This document shows positions 1 through 9,357 of a stretch of 64,000 nucleotides of DNA, piece by piece; the stretch's first letter is position 1, and every line of letters begins with the position of its first letter. A program made the position numbers and the translations under genes. Below the pieces are notes generated by a model. That model was given only the letters and a program-made list of their open reading frames with translations, did not search any database and was not told where the DNA came from. Location: positions 62,001 to 126,000 of the forward strand of contig JAPVXR010000008.1 of NCBI GenBank assembly GCA_027214385.1, read 5' to 3'. This DNA comes from Cryomorphaceae bacterium 1068. GTDB lineage: Bacteria > Bacteroidota > Bacteroidia > Flavobacteriales_D > Cryomorphaceae.

Positions 1-2087
1 TGGAACTTCACTTCAGAGCGGGTATTACCTTGGATTTCCTCCAATCCCGATCCTACCACTTGACGATCAGTGAAATAGGTTTGCGCCCAGCGTACCCAAA
101 CATCGAGATTGCGACTCACTTCATATTTCATTAGAATGTAGGCTCTGGTTCCTCTTCCACTGTAGGCGGGAATAGAAAAGAAATACAGCACGTCATTTTC
201 GTAAGCATAAATACGGGAATCAAAATTATCCGTATCGAATAGAGCGTATCTCGCAGCAATCCGCAGAGGCAATTTACTTACCTCCCAAATGATATCTTGA
301 TAGGCCATAAAACCTCTGGAAGTTGGTTCGTCTCCACGACCAAATTCAGTCAGTTCAATTCTCGAGCGTAGTCTGATTTGTCGGGTGGCTCTATGGCTGA
401 AATTAACACGTAGGTTCTTGCGTGGATTATCCACCAAGAAATCGGCTCCATCCACATCACTGCGCGTATTGGTTTGGCGTAAGCGATCTCGGTACCTCAA
501 GTAGATATTGGTTCTTCCCGAAGCTTGGTATTCCAATTGTCCGAAGAAGTCATATCCGTTAGATGGTGCATCCGTTTGGTAGCGAAGCCATGGGAATTTG
601 AACTGGTCGATGTAGGCATTGATCTTCCATCGCTTGAACGGCCGAAATTCAACGCCCATGTAAACTCCACTTTCATTCTCAACCAAAGATCCTTCGCCGA
701 ATCCCACAGAAGCTACTCCTTGAAAATCTTTTTCATAGTAGCGCTGAGTGATGTTCACCAAGAGCCGCGGATTCATTTCTATATTTATACCATTAATTGT
801 AGCAAATCCTCCGTTCGCGCTTCGCGCTGTTTCTCCGAAGAATCTGAAGTTGGCTACTCTGAAAAAATAGTCAGCTCCCACAGTGGTGTTTTCTTTTCCG
901 TTGAAACGGAACTGGCTGTAGAAATCCGTGTTACGGTTTATTTCTCCGTCCAATTGCATGTGAGCTGCTGTCACTCCCACTTGAAGATTGGAGGTGCGGT
1001 ATTGCAGGTGCCCACCATAATGCTTTTGAAAAATGGCGTCCTTATCTGCAATTTCATTCGCCGTGCGGTGAAATCCCGTTTCTTGGAAGCTAGTGATGAG
1101 AAGCTCAGGCTCCGAAAAATCCAGAGAGTCATTCGGTTCAAGATCAGCCAGATTTCCGTCGATCCGCTTGCCTGAATAGAAAGCAGTGAAATCAAACTTT
1201 CCTTGATTGAGCGTTACAGCTCCCCCTCTCAAAAAGAGGTTTTCATTGATGGATGTATAAGGTGTAATTCCCCTTCCATCTTGAGCCGTACTAACAGAAA
1301 AAGAGCTTTTTCGATTGAATCCCAGCCCCGACCAGAAAGTCAATCCCTGCCCGAATTGAGCTTGATAGTCTCCAATGGCGAGTTGTTTGACCATCCCGAA
1401 ATCTTTCAAATAGACATGGCCAGAGTAAAAGTCAAATCCATTGGGTTGACTGCCGCGAAAGAATTCTTCCCCGTTGTCTTTTTCGGCGGTCATCCCAAAG
1501 CTGATGCGATCGCCGTAACGGTAGCGATACCTGGCAAAGAGCTTGTCAGGAGACCCTAAGTATCTGGAGTTAGGGCTTTCTGCTAAATCTTCCGGGCTGA
1601 TCGGCGCATATCCGGCTTGGTCTTCGAGTATTCGCTGCCAGCGAACGACGATCTCGCTTTTACCGTAGTCCCGCATTCTCTGAAGGGTGATTTTCTCTCT
1701 CGTCTCGTCTAAGCTAACTTTTACAAAGGGGAGAATGAGTTCAGCCGTAGCTTGATCCCAACCATCTATAAAGGCCAGTTCGTAGAGTGAGAAGAGTTGT
1801 CCGTATTCCTTTCGGTAATCCAAGAACTCCAATATTTGTCCGTTTGTAAGAAGTCCAAGGCCGTACAAGTCATCGATTGAAGCTGTATTCAAATTCAGAG
1901 GGAAATCCAGGTAAACTGCCAATTGCTCAAAAAGAGTGGTGTAATCTAGGTTTTCGTCTTCCGCCGCTTCGGCTATTTGCTCAATTCGCTGCTCGATGAT
2001 ATTTCCTCTGTCAACCTTTTGATCGGGCTGGGCCCAAACTTGAGTGAGGGAGAAGACGAAGAGAATTATGAGGACGAGATGCCTCAT
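1..2087 (-). CDS. Exported helix-hairpin-helix / outer-membrane beta-barrel protein, C-terminus cut by window edge
   Basis: I read this frame directly: it opens with ATG at 2087 and stays open to base 1, about 695 codons. A signal peptide ending near VWAQ (residues 1-17) is followed by a region with LNLNTASIDDLYGLGLL and then FLDYRKEYGQLFSLYEL. This resembles the double helix-hairpin-helix of ComEA-type DNA-binding proteins. The remaining ~550 residues are rich in alternating aromatic strands (for example VWVRWAQTYFTD) and look like an outer-membrane barrel. The last visible residues (EEIQGNTRSEVKF) look like a final strand, so probably only a few codons are missing. The start overlaps the stop of the upstream barrel gene as ATGA, implying translational coupling. 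Databases usually call such Bacteroidota proteins helix-hairpin-helix domain-containing. DNA binding or uptake is inference only. Confidence 0.8.
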   Translation of the reverse strand, partial: MRHLVLIILFVFSLTQVWAQPDQKVDRGNIIEQRIEQIAEAAEDENLDYTTLFEQLAVYLDFPLNLNTASIDDLYGLGLLTNGQILEFLDYRKEYGQLFSLYELAFIDGWDQATAELILPFVKVSLDETREKITLQRMRDYGKSEIVVRWQRILEDQAGYAPISPEDLAESPNSRYLGSPDKLFARYRYRYGDRISFGMTAEKDNGEEFFRGSQPNGFDFYSGHVYLKDFGMVKQLAIGDYQAQFGQGLTFWSGLGFNRKSSFSVSTAQDGRGITPYTSINENLFLRGGAVTLNQGKFDFTAFYSGKRIDGNLADLEPNDSLDFSEPELLITSFQETGFHRTANEIADKDAIFQKHYGGHLQYRTSNLQVGVTAAHMQLDGEINRNTDFYSQFRFNGKENTTVGADYFFRVANFRFFGETARSANGGFATINGINIEMNPRLLVNITQRYYEKDFQGVASVGFGEGSLVENESGVYMGVEFRPFKRWKINAYIDQFKFPWLRYQTDAPSNGYDFFGQLEYQASGRTNIYLRYRDRLRQTNTRSDVDGADFLVDNPRKNLRVNFSHRATRQIRLRSRIELTEFGRGDEPTSRGFMAYQDIIWEVSKLPLRIAARYALFDTDNFDSRIYAYENDVLYFFSIPAYSGRGTRAYILMKYEVSRNLDVWVRWAQTYFTDRQVVGSGLEEIQGNTRSEVKF

Positions 2088-2917
2088 TTTTTACCAGGAT
2101 TGTAAGTCAGCGAAACTTGCGGTGAGTAGCCGAGTATGCTGCTATAGCTCGAAGCCAAGTCAAACTGGAAGCTGTCAAACTTTACGCCCAACCCAAAGCT
2201 AAATAGGCTCGGTTCGGAGGAAGCACCTATGCGCAGATAAAGAACATCGACTGGTTGGTACTCGATACCACCTCGAAAAAGTGCGTTCTGATCGATGTCT
2301 TTTTCCACTTCCCCCGCTAGAAGGAGGTCATCGCTGATTTGGTATCCTGCACCAAGTCGAATCAACGTCGGAATTTTTTCATCGGGAATGGCGCTCTCGC
2401 CATTGTCGATCAATGTGGTTCTTGTCGGGTTGAATAGATGTGCTGCCACAGTCACCCGTTCGGAAACTTCCATTCTCACACCTACTTCAGCTGTAAGAGC
2501 ACCCGCACTCCCATAGTCCTGAGCAGCTATGCGTGTTGTGTGGTAGTTGAGCTGCACGCCAATCGAAAATCGCTCAGCGAGCTTCATCCCGTAGGCTAAT
2601 CCTATTTTTCCTTCGTTGTAAGCACCAAAGCCAAAATTGCTGTAGTTCACCCCGATTGCTCCATTGCCTAAAGGTGATGCTCCTGCAAATCCTGCGAAAG
2701 ACATCCCGTCTACCAAAAATCGATTCTCGTAAAAAACACCGGCCGTGATGCTTTCAACATATCCTAGACCAGCCTGATTATGAAAGCTGCTCCAGATATC
2801 GGTGAAAGTCAATGCCGAATTAGCCATTCCTGCAGGTCGGGCGCCTACAGGGTCAGTTCCACTCTGGCCCCATACGAGCAATGGAATGAATGTGATTATG
2901 AAAAGTAGCTTCTTCAA
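2084..2917 (-). CDS. PorV/PorQ-like outer-membrane beta-barrel protein
   Basis: This 277-residue protein starts with a lipid-rich signal peptide (MKKLLFIITFIPLLVWGQ). It continues with GARPAGMANSALTFTD and SSFHNQAGLGY, the N-terminal pattern of PorV/PorQ/UPF0164-type barrels in Bacteroidota, where N-Q/P-A-G-L recurs. The rest alternates short beta strands (GVFYENRF, IGVNYSNFGFG, LYLRIGASSEPSLFSFGLG) and ends in SLTYNPGKK. It should sit in the outer membrane. PorV itself shuttles T9SS cargo and is longer (about 380-400 residues), so this is a shorter relative rather than PorV. Its stop overlaps the ATG of the HhH/barrel gene, so the two are probably made together and may form a complex. The exact role is unknown. 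Confidence 0.7.
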   Translation of the reverse strand: MKKLLFIITFIPLLVWGQSGTDPVGARPAGMANSALTFTDIWSSFHNQAGLGYVESITAGVFYENRFLVDGMSFAGFAGASPLGNGAIGVNYSNFGFGAYNEGKIGLAYGMKLAERFSIGVQLNYHTTRIAAQDYGSAGALTAEVGVRMEVSERVTVAAHLFNPTRTTLIDNGESAIPDEKIPTLIRLGAGYQISDDLLLAGEVEKDIDQNALFRGGIEYQPVDVLYLRIGASSEPSLFSFGLGVKFDSFQFDLASSYSSILGYSPQVSLTYNPGKK

Positions 2918-3006
2918 ATGATTGGATTCGAGGGCAAAATACGAATCTCATTCGACGCAAAGTATTAAGCTGGTATTAAATTGAAAGCTTCAAAAAACGA
3001 TTTGAG

Positions 3007-3267
3007 CTATCTGGCTGTCCGAGTCAATCTTATGTAGTTTGCAAGACTGTAAATCAGATAAACCCAAGGGCTAGTATGCAATACCAGATCAAACCAGTCC
3101 ATAGCTTGCATGCCTTCCGCACCACCAAGAAGCCATCTCCATTTTCCAAAAAGGTGGGGCTCAGGAAAAAATGGAGCCAAACCTAGTGTTACCGAGGCAA
3201 TAAAGGCAATGATAACTCTGTTCTTTGCCTCTTTGATGATTTTTTCTTTCTTTTCTGGAACCTGCAT
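3007..3267 (-). CDS. Small conserved membrane protein of unknown function
   Basis: The protein has 86 residues when started at ATG 3267 (MQVPEKKEKI). An in-frame upstream start at 3315 would add a Cys/Tyr-rich stretch that looks untranslated. A lysine-rich N-terminus leads into one hydrophobic segment (VIIAFIASVTLGLAPFF). Then come PEPHLFGKWRWLLGGAEGM and AMDWFDLVLHTSPWVYLIY, which form a second hydrophobic segment, and a short basic tail. Small Bacteroidota proteins with the same P-E-P-H-x-x-G-K-x-R-W-x-L-GG layout are often labelled hypothetical or, without support, RND transporter. It probably spans the inner membrane twice. No function can be assigned. Confidence 0.65.
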   Translation of the reverse strand: MQVPEKKEKIIKEAKNRVIIAFIASVTLGLAPFFPEPHLFGKWRWLLGGAEGMQAMDWFDLVLHTSPWVYLIYSLANYIRLTRTAR

Positions 3268-3388
3268 TGTGCAAAGATAAATGCAGTAAAACTTACGTTT
3301 GGTGAATAATATCACTGAATTTCTTTCTCAGTATTACATCAAATGCGGCAGCGTCGCAATCCAAATAGCCAATAGTGCAGAGTTGCCC

Positions 3389-3396
3389 TATATTTG
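3389..3396 (+). promoter_or_regulatory. Bacteroidota -7 box for PfkB kinase
   Basis: The sequence TATATTTG matches TAnnTTTG exactly and ends 18 bases before ATG 3415. It makes the in-frame TTG at 3394 an unlikely start, since that codon lies inside the box. Confidence 0.55.
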
Positions 3397-3414
3397 ACAA
3401 ATAGAAAATTGAAT

Positions 3415-4398
3415 ATGGCGAATTATAATGTCGCGGTTTTGGGGCCGATTCCCAGAGATCACATTACAACGCATCACGGAGAAGTGATAGAGAAGTTTGG
3501 GTGTGCCATGCATACGGCCATTGGTTTATCTAGACTGTTGGAAGGAAAAGGACAGGTTCATTTGGTTTCTCACGTCAGAAAGCAAGATCTAGAGGATATC
3601 AAAGTCATCCTTGCCGATTTTCCCAATATCAATACTGATTATATCAAGTGCGATGCCGATCAAGGTGATGTGATTCGATTGCGATTTGTAGATCAAAACA
3701 ATCGGATAGAGAAACAAACGGGATTTATGAACCCTATAGTCCCTAATGATTTAGATGGGTTGATGCATTGCAATGCCTTTGTTTGTGTTCCCATCTCCGA
3801 CTACGAAGTGCCTATTCACACCCTGCAACACATCAAAGCGAACAGCAGCGGGGTGGTCATTTTCGACGCCCATGGGCCCACTAATACGGTGACTACGCTA
3901 GGAGATCGAATTCTTAAATTTTGGATTGATCGAGATGAATGGCTGCCATACATTGACGTGTTGAAAATGAATCTGGAAGAGTCAAACTGCTGCTGGTTCG
4001 ATAAGGAGATCGACGAAACGAAGCTTAAGCCTTTTGATGATCAAGATATCAGTCATCTTCCTGCTTTCGCGGAACATGCAATCAGACATGGGCTAAAGTC
4101 ACTCATCGTGACATTGGATTCAAGTGGTAGCGCGGTTTTTTATGAAGACAAGAACGAGGTGCACCAACAAGTGGTAAAAGCGATCCGCGTAGAGCATGTT
4201 GTAGACACGACCGGTTGCGGTGACTCATTTGCTGGTGGATTAGGTTTTGGACTGCTCGATAGGGCCGATGATTATGTAAGAGCTGTCAAGTTTGCTAATG
4301 CCCTTGGAGCGCAACGCACGCAGGGGAGAACCTTCGAAGTTTTCAAATCATTGGAAGAGACCGAGCAGCAGATTATTAAAGAGTACGGTTCGCTCTAA
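3415..4398 (+). CDS. PfkB-family carbohydrate/nucleoside kinase
   Basis: A 327-residue ribokinase-like (PfkB) protein. The signature near the C-terminus, VDTTGCGDSF at residues 263-272, carries the catalytic base D270 and the anion-hole glycines. The N-terminus (VAVLGPIPRDHITTHHGEVIEKFGCAMHTAIGLSRLL) resembles the substrate-binding half with a modified G-G motif, here FGCA. The sugar specificity cannot be read from the sequence. The ATG at 3415 is chosen over the upstream TTG because the latter overlaps the -7 promoter box. An aldose 1-epimerase follows 30 bases later on the same strand, so the pair may handle one sugar, with epimerisation then phosphorylation. Confidence 0.85.
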   Translation: MANYNVAVLGPIPRDHITTHHGEVIEKFGCAMHTAIGLSRLLEGKGQVHLVSHVRKQDLEDIKVILADFPNINTDYIKCDADQGDVIRLRFVDQNNRIEKQTGFMNPIVPNDLDGLMHCNAFVCVPISDYEVPIHTLQHIKANSSGVVIFDAHGPTNTVTTLGDRILKFWIDRDEWLPYIDVLKMNLEESNCCWFDKEIDETKLKPFDDQDISHLPAFAEHAIRHGLKSLIVTLDSSGSAVFYEDKNEVHQQVVKAIRVEHVVDTTGCGDSFAGGLGFGLLDRADDYVRAVKFANALGAQRTQGRTFEVFKSLEETEQQIIKEYGSL

Positions 4399-4428
4399 TG
4401 TCATAAACCAGATTCAACCCAGCGATAG

Positions 4429-5466
4429 ATGAGGGATCATGCAGATATGAATGCACCTAGCGGAATTACCCGCCATTGGCTGAAAACGAATTCAGGACTG
4501 CAATGCGAAGTGACCAATTACGGTTGCCGAATTATTCGTCTGCTTGTTCCCGATCGAGATGGAAAGTTAGAGGATGTCGTTCTTGGCTTTGATACCATCG
4601 AAGAATATTTTCAAGGACCCGAGACCTTTTTTGGAAGCATAGTCGGTAGAGTAGCCAACCGCATCGGGGGAGCAGCTTTCATGATAGATGGGGAACGTTT
4701 CGAACTCTCGGCTAACGAAGGTAGAAATCACATTCACGGCGGCCCGACCGGATTTCATTCAAAGATTTGGCGAGTTCTCTCTGTGGATGATTCACAAATC
4801 ACTTTTAGCTATCGCTCTCCCGATGGAGAGGAAGGTTACCCGGGCAATCTTGAGGTGAAGCTGGTTTACTCATTAACAGATCAAGACGGTCTGAAAATCT
4901 CTTATGAGGCCATCACCGACAAAGTTACTCCGGTCAACCTTACCAATCATTCCTATTTCAATTTGAATGGAGCGGGTAACGGGAAGATTGATGGGCATAT
5001 TTTTCAGATTCATGCTTCTCAATACTTGCCAAATAATTCGGAGCAACTGCCAATCGGGAGATTCGATAAAGTGGAAGGAACCATTTTTGACTTGAGACAG
5101 CCAAAACGTATTTCAGACCTGCTCATTCAAGAAAATGACCAACTTAAAATTGGGGATGGTTTCGACAATAACTTCATTCCCGAGGGTGAAGGAATTCGCT
5201 CAATCGCAAAAGTAATGGAGCCCGTTTCGGGTAGAACGATGGAAATCTTAACCGATGAGCCAGGCGTTCAATTTTTTTGTGGAAAAGCCATGGATCGAGA
5301 AGTGAACGGGAAAGATGGGAAAGTATACGGGCGACATTCAGCGTTCTGTCTCGAAACCCAACATTTTCCTGATAGCGTTCATCACCCCGAGTTTCCTTCG
5401 GTCATTTTGCGACCGGGTGATACCTATCGATCGACTTGTGTCTATCGGTTCAGCGTAGAAGTCTAG
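4429..5466 (+). CDS. galM: Aldose 1-epimerase (mutarotase)
   Basis: A 345-residue GalM-family protein that interconverts alpha and beta anomers of aldoses. The family's active-site landmarks are present: NHIHGG with H103, NHSYFNL with H174, and the catalytic glutamate E309 in FCLETQHF. The length is normal for cytoplasmic GalM (about 340-350), and there is no signal peptide or lipobox, so it is probably cytoplasmic. An in-frame ATG at 4447 is an alternative start. It lies just downstream of a PfkB-type kinase. Its stop overlaps the stop of the convergent purE by 4 bases. Confidence 0.93.
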   Translation: MRDHADMNAPSGITRHWLKTNSGLQCEVTNYGCRIIRLLVPDRDGKLEDVVLGFDTIEEYFQGPETFFGSIVGRVANRIGGAAFMIDGERFELSANEGRNHIHGGPTGFHSKIWRVLSVDDSQITFSYRSPDGEEGYPGNLEVKLVYSLTDQDGLKISYEAITDKVTPVNLTNHSYFNLNGAGNGKIDGHIFQIHASQYLPNNSEQLPIGRFDKVEGTIFDLRQPKRISDLLIQENDQLKIGDGFDNNFIPEGEGIRSIAKVMEPVSGRTMEILTDEPGVQFFCGKAMDREVNGKDGKVYGRHSAFCLETQHFPDSVHHPEFPSVILRPGDTYRSTCVYRFSVEV

Positions 5467-5939
5467 CCTAGATTCTGAGCGTCTTTCAGTACCTTTTGCT
5501 TCAATCCTTCTTTGAAGTCGGAAATTCGTCTTCTTAAATCTTCATTTCCAGTTCCCAGTATCTGCGCGGCTAAAATACCTGCATTCTTGGCGCCATCCAA
5601 TGCCACGGTTGCGACGGGAACACCTCCTGGCATCTGCAAAATGCTCAATACCGAATCCCAGCCATCGATGCTATTTCGGCTTTTCACAGGAACACCAATT
5701 ACGGGAAGTGGTGTAATTGAAGCCGTCATTCCCGGCAGGTGAGCCGCGCCACCGGCACCTGCGATAATCACTCGAATACCATTCTCTTCGGCAGTTTTGG
5801 CGTACTCGTACATGCGCTCAGGAGTGCGATGCGCACTAACGATTTCCATTTTGTAAGGGACGTTTAATTCGTCCAAAACATCCGCTGCCTCTTGCATTAC
5901 GGGAAGGTCGCTTTTGCTACCCATGATGATTCCTACCAT
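5463..5939 (-). CDS. purE: N5-carboxyaminoimidazole ribonucleotide mutase
   Basis: A 158-residue class I PurE, which converts N5-CAIR to CAIR in de novo purine synthesis together with PurK. It has the standard nucleotide-binding start ([10 protein letters not shown]), the SAHRTPERM segment with the active-site histidine, and [11 protein letters not shown] followed by [10 protein letters not shown]. The length matches bacterial PurE. The gene follows purK on the same strand with only two bases between stop and start, so they form an operon. Its 3' end overlaps the galM stop by 4 bases. Confidence 0.96.
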   Translation of the reverse strand: MVGIIMGSKSDLPVMQEAADVLDELNVPYKMEIVSAHRTPERMYEYAKTAEENGIRVIIAGAGGAAHLPGMTASITPLPVIGVPVKSRNSIDGWDSVLSILQMPGGVPVATVALDGAKNAGILAAQILGTGNEDLRRRISDFKEGLKQKVLKDAQNLG

Positions 5940-5941
5940 GA

Positions 5942-7090
5942 TTATTCGGATTTTACTTTAATGGTGTCTTTAATTTTATGAGCGAGATGGCGAGCCTTTT
6001 CAGCACTTTCGGCAGTAATAGTAACGTGGCCCATCTTTCGAAAAGGCTTGGTTTCAGCTTTCCCGTAAAGGTGAATATAAACTCCGCTTTCAGCAAGTGC
6101 ATCTTCGAGGCCTTCGTATCGAGCGGGGCCCGAAAAATTTGCTTCGCCCAGCAGGTTGACCATTGCGGCGGGTACTCGGAGGGTAGTGTCGCCGAGTGGC
6201 AATCCCAATATGCAGCGCAAATGCTGAGCATACTGCGACGTAATATTTGCTTCGATCGTGTGATGACCCGAATTGTGTGGTCGGGGAGCTACTTCATTTA
6301 CCAAAATCTCACCATCCCTATTTAGAAATAGTTCTACCGCTAAAATGCCTACAAAGCCGAAAGCATCAATGGTTTGCATTGCAATTTCGAGTGCTTTCTT
6401 TTCAATCTCTTCAGTGATTTCGGCAGGGGCAAAAAGCAGTTCTACCAAATTGGCTTCAGGGTTAAACTCAAGCTCTACCGCAGGGAAACCTGAGGTTTCG
6501 CCTTGCTCATTTCTAGCGGCGATTACTGCCAATTCTTTTTCGAAAGCAACAAATTTTTCCAATACACAGGGAGAGTCGAAAGCTTTCTCAAAATCAGCTT
6601 CGGTGCGAATGATTTGAACCCCTTTCCCATCATATCCTCCTTTTCTGAGCTTCTGAGCAAAAGGCAAAAAGTCTTTGTGATCTCCAAGCTCGGCTTTCGA
6701 ATCGATCAACCGATACTCTGCCGTCGGAATGCCATTTTCACGGTAAAACTCTTTTTGCAGGCCTTTATCTTGAACGATTTCCAGTAGCTCGGGCTGCGGA
6801 TATACTTTGATTCCTTCTGCCTGAAGTCTCTTCAATGCGGGGATGCTGACATGCTCGATTTCTACCGTGATGAGGTCTTTGTTCTTACCGAATTGATAGA
6901 CCGTTTCCTCATCGTTGAAACTTCCCGTTACAAATTCGGGAACCAGTTTCGCACAGGGTGCATTTTCATTTGGGTCGAGACAAGCCAATTTGATATCGAG
7001 ATTCACAGCTTCTTGCTGCATCATCCTTCCCAGCTGGCCTCCTCCCAGTACACCTAGCTTAAAATCCTTGTGGTATGGCGCTTTTGACAT
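5942..7090 (-). CDS. purK: 5-(carboxyamino)imidazole ribonucleotide synthase (ATP-grasp)
   Basis: With ATG 7090 the protein has 382 residues and begins [24 protein letters not shown], the expected dinucleotide-fold start of PurK. It makes N5-CAIR from AIR, bicarbonate and ATP. The ATP-grasp core is visible: the lysine region [29 protein letters not shown], and the metal-binding end [17 protein letters not shown]. The frame can be extended 58 codons upstream. That extension runs through a perfect -7 promoter box at 7096-7103 and is unlike other PurK proteins, so I reject it. It forms an operon with purE. Confidence 0.96.
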   Translation of the reverse strand: MSKAPYHKDFKLGVLGGGQLGRMMQQEAVNLDIKLACLDPNENAPCAKLVPEFVTGSFNDEETVYQFGKNKDLITVEIEHVSIPALKRLQAEGIKVYPQPELLEIVQDKGLQKEFYRENGIPTAEYRLIDSKAELGDHKDFLPFAQKLRKGGYDGKGVQIIRTEADFEKAFDSPCVLEKFVAFEKELAVIAARNEQGETSGFPAVELEFNPEANLVELLFAPAEITEEIEKKALEIAMQTIDAFGFVGILAVELFLNRDGEILVNEVAPRPHNSGHHTIEANITSQYAQHLRCILGLPLGDTTLRVPAAMVNLLGEANFSGPARYEGLEDALAESGVYIHLYGKAETKPFRKMGHVTITAESAEKARHLAHKIKDTIKVKSE

Positions 7091-7095
7091 GCGGG

Positions 7096-7103
7096 CAAAG
7101 ATA
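7096..7103 (-). promoter_or_regulatory. -7 box for purK-purE
   Basis: On the minus strand this reads TATCTTTG, an exact TAnnTTTG. It lies 5 bases before the purK ATG, so the leader is extremely short or absent. Confidence 0.55.
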
Positions 7104-7230
7104 AGCTTAATGTGAAATGTTGTGGGTTTCTTTACTGATATCAATTTGGCATAGATGCTAATCATCCTTGATGTGAATAGAAGTGGAGAAAACCTTGGGG
7201 ACTCCTTTCGCGAAAGGCAATAGGATTCAC

Positions 7231-7238
7231 TACCTTCG
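7231..7238 (+). promoter_or_regulatory. -7 box for hpt-adk-obgE
   Basis: TACCTTCG fits TAnnTTYG. A TTTC at 7206-7209, 21 bases upstream, could be the -33 element. The box ends 11 bases before the first hpt ATG (7250) and 20 before the second (7259). Confidence 0.5.
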
Positions 7239-7249
7239 CCATTCCAAAA

Positions 7250-7795
7250 ATGACAGGTATGCATTCAGTAACCCTTCACGACAAAGAGTTTGTTCTTTAC
7301 CTTGAGGAAGAAAAGATTCAAAGTGCCATAGCCGAAATGGCAACCAAACTGGCCGCAGAGTGCGAAGGAAAAGACACCGTTTTTGTGGGTGTTTTGAATG
7401 GTTGCTTCCGTTTTATCTCAGACTTGATGAAATACATCGAGTTCAATGCCGAGGTGAATTTTATCAAGCTCTCTTCATACCGTGGCACTGAATCCAGTGG
7501 AAAGATTTCCGACTTGATGTCACTCAATTCCGAACTGAGTAATAAGCACGTTGTGATTTTGGAAGATATTGTAGATACGGGGCATACCCTCGATTATTTG
7601 ATGGAAATTTTGAAGGAGAAGAATGCCGCTTCCATTAAAGTGGCTTCATTGCTCTACAAGCCTGATGCGTTTATCGGTAACAGGAAACCTGACTTTACAG
7701 CATTTGATATTCCGAATCTATTTGTGGTGGGCTACGGCCTGGACTACGACGGCTTGGGAAGAAACTTAAACGATATTTATCAAATTAAATCTTGA
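7250..7795 (+). CDS. hpt: Hypoxanthine phosphoribosyltransferase
   Basis: A 181-residue purine salvage enzyme that joins hypoxanthine or guanine to PRPP. The PRPP-binding motif VVILEDIVDTGHTLDYL is intact with its paired acidic residues. FVGVLNGCFRFISDLM (PPi loop region), SSYRGTESSGKI (flexible loop) and the C-terminal YGLDYDGLGRNL also match the family. In-frame ATGs at 7250 and 7259 are both possible, and the near promoter slightly favours 7259. The stop TGA lies two bases before the adk ATG in a different frame, so the salvage step and the adenylate pool enzyme are co-transcribed. Confidence 0.95.
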   Translation: MTGMHSVTLHDKEFVLYLEEEKIQSAIAEMATKLAAECEGKDTVFVGVLNGCFRFISDLMKYIEFNAEVNFIKLSSYRGTESSGKISDLMSLNSELSNKHVVILEDIVDTGHTLDYLMEILKEKNAASIKVASLLYKPDAFIGNRKPDFTAFDIPNLFVVGYGLDYDGLGRNLNDIYQIKS

Positions 7796-7797
7796 TT

Positions 7798-8373
7798 ATG
7801 ATCAACTTGGTTCTATTCGGCCCTCCAGGAGCGGGAAAAGGTACACAAGCCGAAAAAATCGTTGAAAAACACAACTTGGTTCATCTTTCAACGGGCGACA
7901 TTTTTCGCCGAAACATTAAGCAACATACAGAGCTGGGTGATCTGGCCAAAAGCTATATCGATAAAGGTGAGCTTGTTCCTGATGAGGTGACTATCAAAAT
8001 GCTGGAGGCCGAAGTTGACGCCCATTCAGATGCCAACGGATTCATCTTCGATGGCTTTCCTCGTACTACTGCTCAGGCCGGTGCCTTGGATTCTTTTTTA
8101 GAATTAAAAGGTACAGCTATTACCGTGATGCTCGCTTTAAGCGTAGAAGACAACGAACTAAAAGAACGTTTGAAAAAGCGAGCAGAGGTAAGTGGGAGAA
8201 CGGATGATGCCAATCCGGAAATCATTGCCAATAGAATAGCAGTTTACAAGACGGAAACAGCACCCGTAGCCGATTATTACAAGGCTCAGAATAAATACGA
8301 AGAAGTAGACGGAATCGGATCGATTGACGAGATCAGCGAGAAATTAGTCGACGCGATAAGCAGCCATGAGTAA
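7798..8373 (+). CDS. adk: Adenylate kinase, short-LID form
   Basis: A 191-residue adenylate kinase (ATP + AMP to 2 ADP). The P-loop [10 protein letters not shown] is followed by the AMP-binding stretch [10 protein letters not shown] and by [27 protein letters not shown] is a short LID, so this is a compact form without the long zinc-type LID of many Firmicutes enzymes. The ATG at 7798 is chosen. An in-frame TTG at 7792 overlaps the hpt stop and would add only Met-Ile. The 3' end overlaps obgE by 8 bases (ATG 8366, TAA ends 8373), indicating coupling. Confidence 0.96.
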   Translation: MINLVLFGPPGAGKGTQAEKIVEKHNLVHLSTGDIFRRNIKQHTELGDLAKSYIDKGELVPDEVTIKMLEAEVDAHSDANGFIFDGFPRTTAQAGALDSFLELKGTAITVMLALSVEDNELKERLKKRAEVSGRTDDANPEIIANRIAVYKTETAPVADYYKAQNKYEEVDGIGSIDEISEKLVDAISSHE

Positions 8374-9355
8374 TCGCAACTTCGTCGATTACGTAAAAAT
8401 CCATTGCCGCTCCGGAAAAGGCGGAGCAGGGAGTAAACACCTTTTTCGCGATAAGCTGACATCAAAAGGAGGTCCTGATGGTGGAGATGGCGGACGTGGT
8501 GGTCACGTGATCATTCGCGGAAACGCGCAGCTTTGGACACTACTCCACCTCAAATACCGCAAGCATATTAAAGCTGAGCATGGCGAGTCCGGTGGTAAAC
8601 AAACGAGTACGGGAAAGTCGGGGCAAGACGCCTATGTTGAGGTTCCGCTTGGAACGGTCGCCAAAGACCCTGACACGGGAGAAGTGCTGATAGAAATCAC
8701 GGATGACGGGCAAGAGTTCATTTTGCTCGAAGGTGGGCGTGGTGGACAAGGAAACGCTCATTTCAAAACATCTACTCACCAAACGCCGCGTTTTTCACAG
8801 CCCGGAGAAGACGAACAAGAAGCTTGGAGAATTCTTGAGCTTAAGGTCTTGGCCGATGTCGGTTTGGTCGGTTTCCCAAATGCTGGAAAGTCAACTCTCC
8901 TTTCTGTCATTACCGCAGCGAAACCTGAAATTGCCAATTACCCTTTCACGACGCTTGTTCCCAATTTGGGAATAGTGAGTTACCGAAATGATCGCTCTTT
9001 CATTATGGCCGATATTCCGGGTATTATCGAGGGTGCCAGCAAAGGAAAAGGCTTGGGAACCCGTTTTCTCAGGCATATCGAGCGGAACAGTCTCTTGCTG
9101 TTTATGGTGCCCGCCGATAGCGATGACATTGCCAAGGAATACGATATTCTGATAAACGAACTATCCGCTTACAATCCTGAGTTGTTGGATAAGGATCGAC
9201 TTTTGGCCATCACTAAAAGTGACCTGCTGGACGACGAGCTCAAAGCAGAAATGGAAGCTGAAATGCCACCTGTGGAATATGTTTTCATTTCATCTGTAGC
9301 GCAAATCGGGTTGTCGGAACTCAAAGATAAAATCTGGAAAAAACTCAATTCGTAG
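8366..9355 (+). CDS. obgE: Obg GTPase, ribosome assembly
   Basis: A 329-residue Obg/CgtA GTPase that binds the 50S subunit and links ribosome maturation to growth. The N-terminal glycine-rich Obg fold is clear ([41 protein letters not shown]). The G domain has G1 [10 protein letters not shown]3 [10 protein letters not shown] and G4 TKSD. The variable C-terminal OCT domain found in some Obg proteins is absent, as is common in this phylum. It overlaps adk by 8 bases and is followed two bases later by a PAP2 phosphatase gene. Confidence 0.96.
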   Translation: MSNRNFVDYVKIHCRSGKGGAGSKHLFRDKLTSKGGPDGGDGGRGGHVIIRGNAQLWTLLHLKYRKHIKAEHGESGGKQTSTGKSGQDAYVEVPLGTVAKDPDTGEVLIEITDDGQEFILLEGGRGGQGNAHFKTSTHQTPRFSQPGEDEQEAWRILELKVLADVGLVGFPNAGKSTLLSVITAAKPEIANYPFTTLVPNLGIVSYRNDRSFIMADIPGIIEGASKGKGLGTRFLRHIERNSLLLFMVPADSDDIAKEYDILINELSAYNPELLDKDRLLAITKSDLLDDELKAEMEAEMPPVEYVFISSVAQIGLSELKDKIWKKLNS

Positions 9356-9357
9356 CC

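Noticed and set aside
525-1559. Plus-strand reading frames (216 and 118 codons) in the left-edge region
   Set aside because: They run opposite the continuous minus-strand HhH/barrel frame, which has a signal peptide, domain signatures and normal composition; the plus frames have none.
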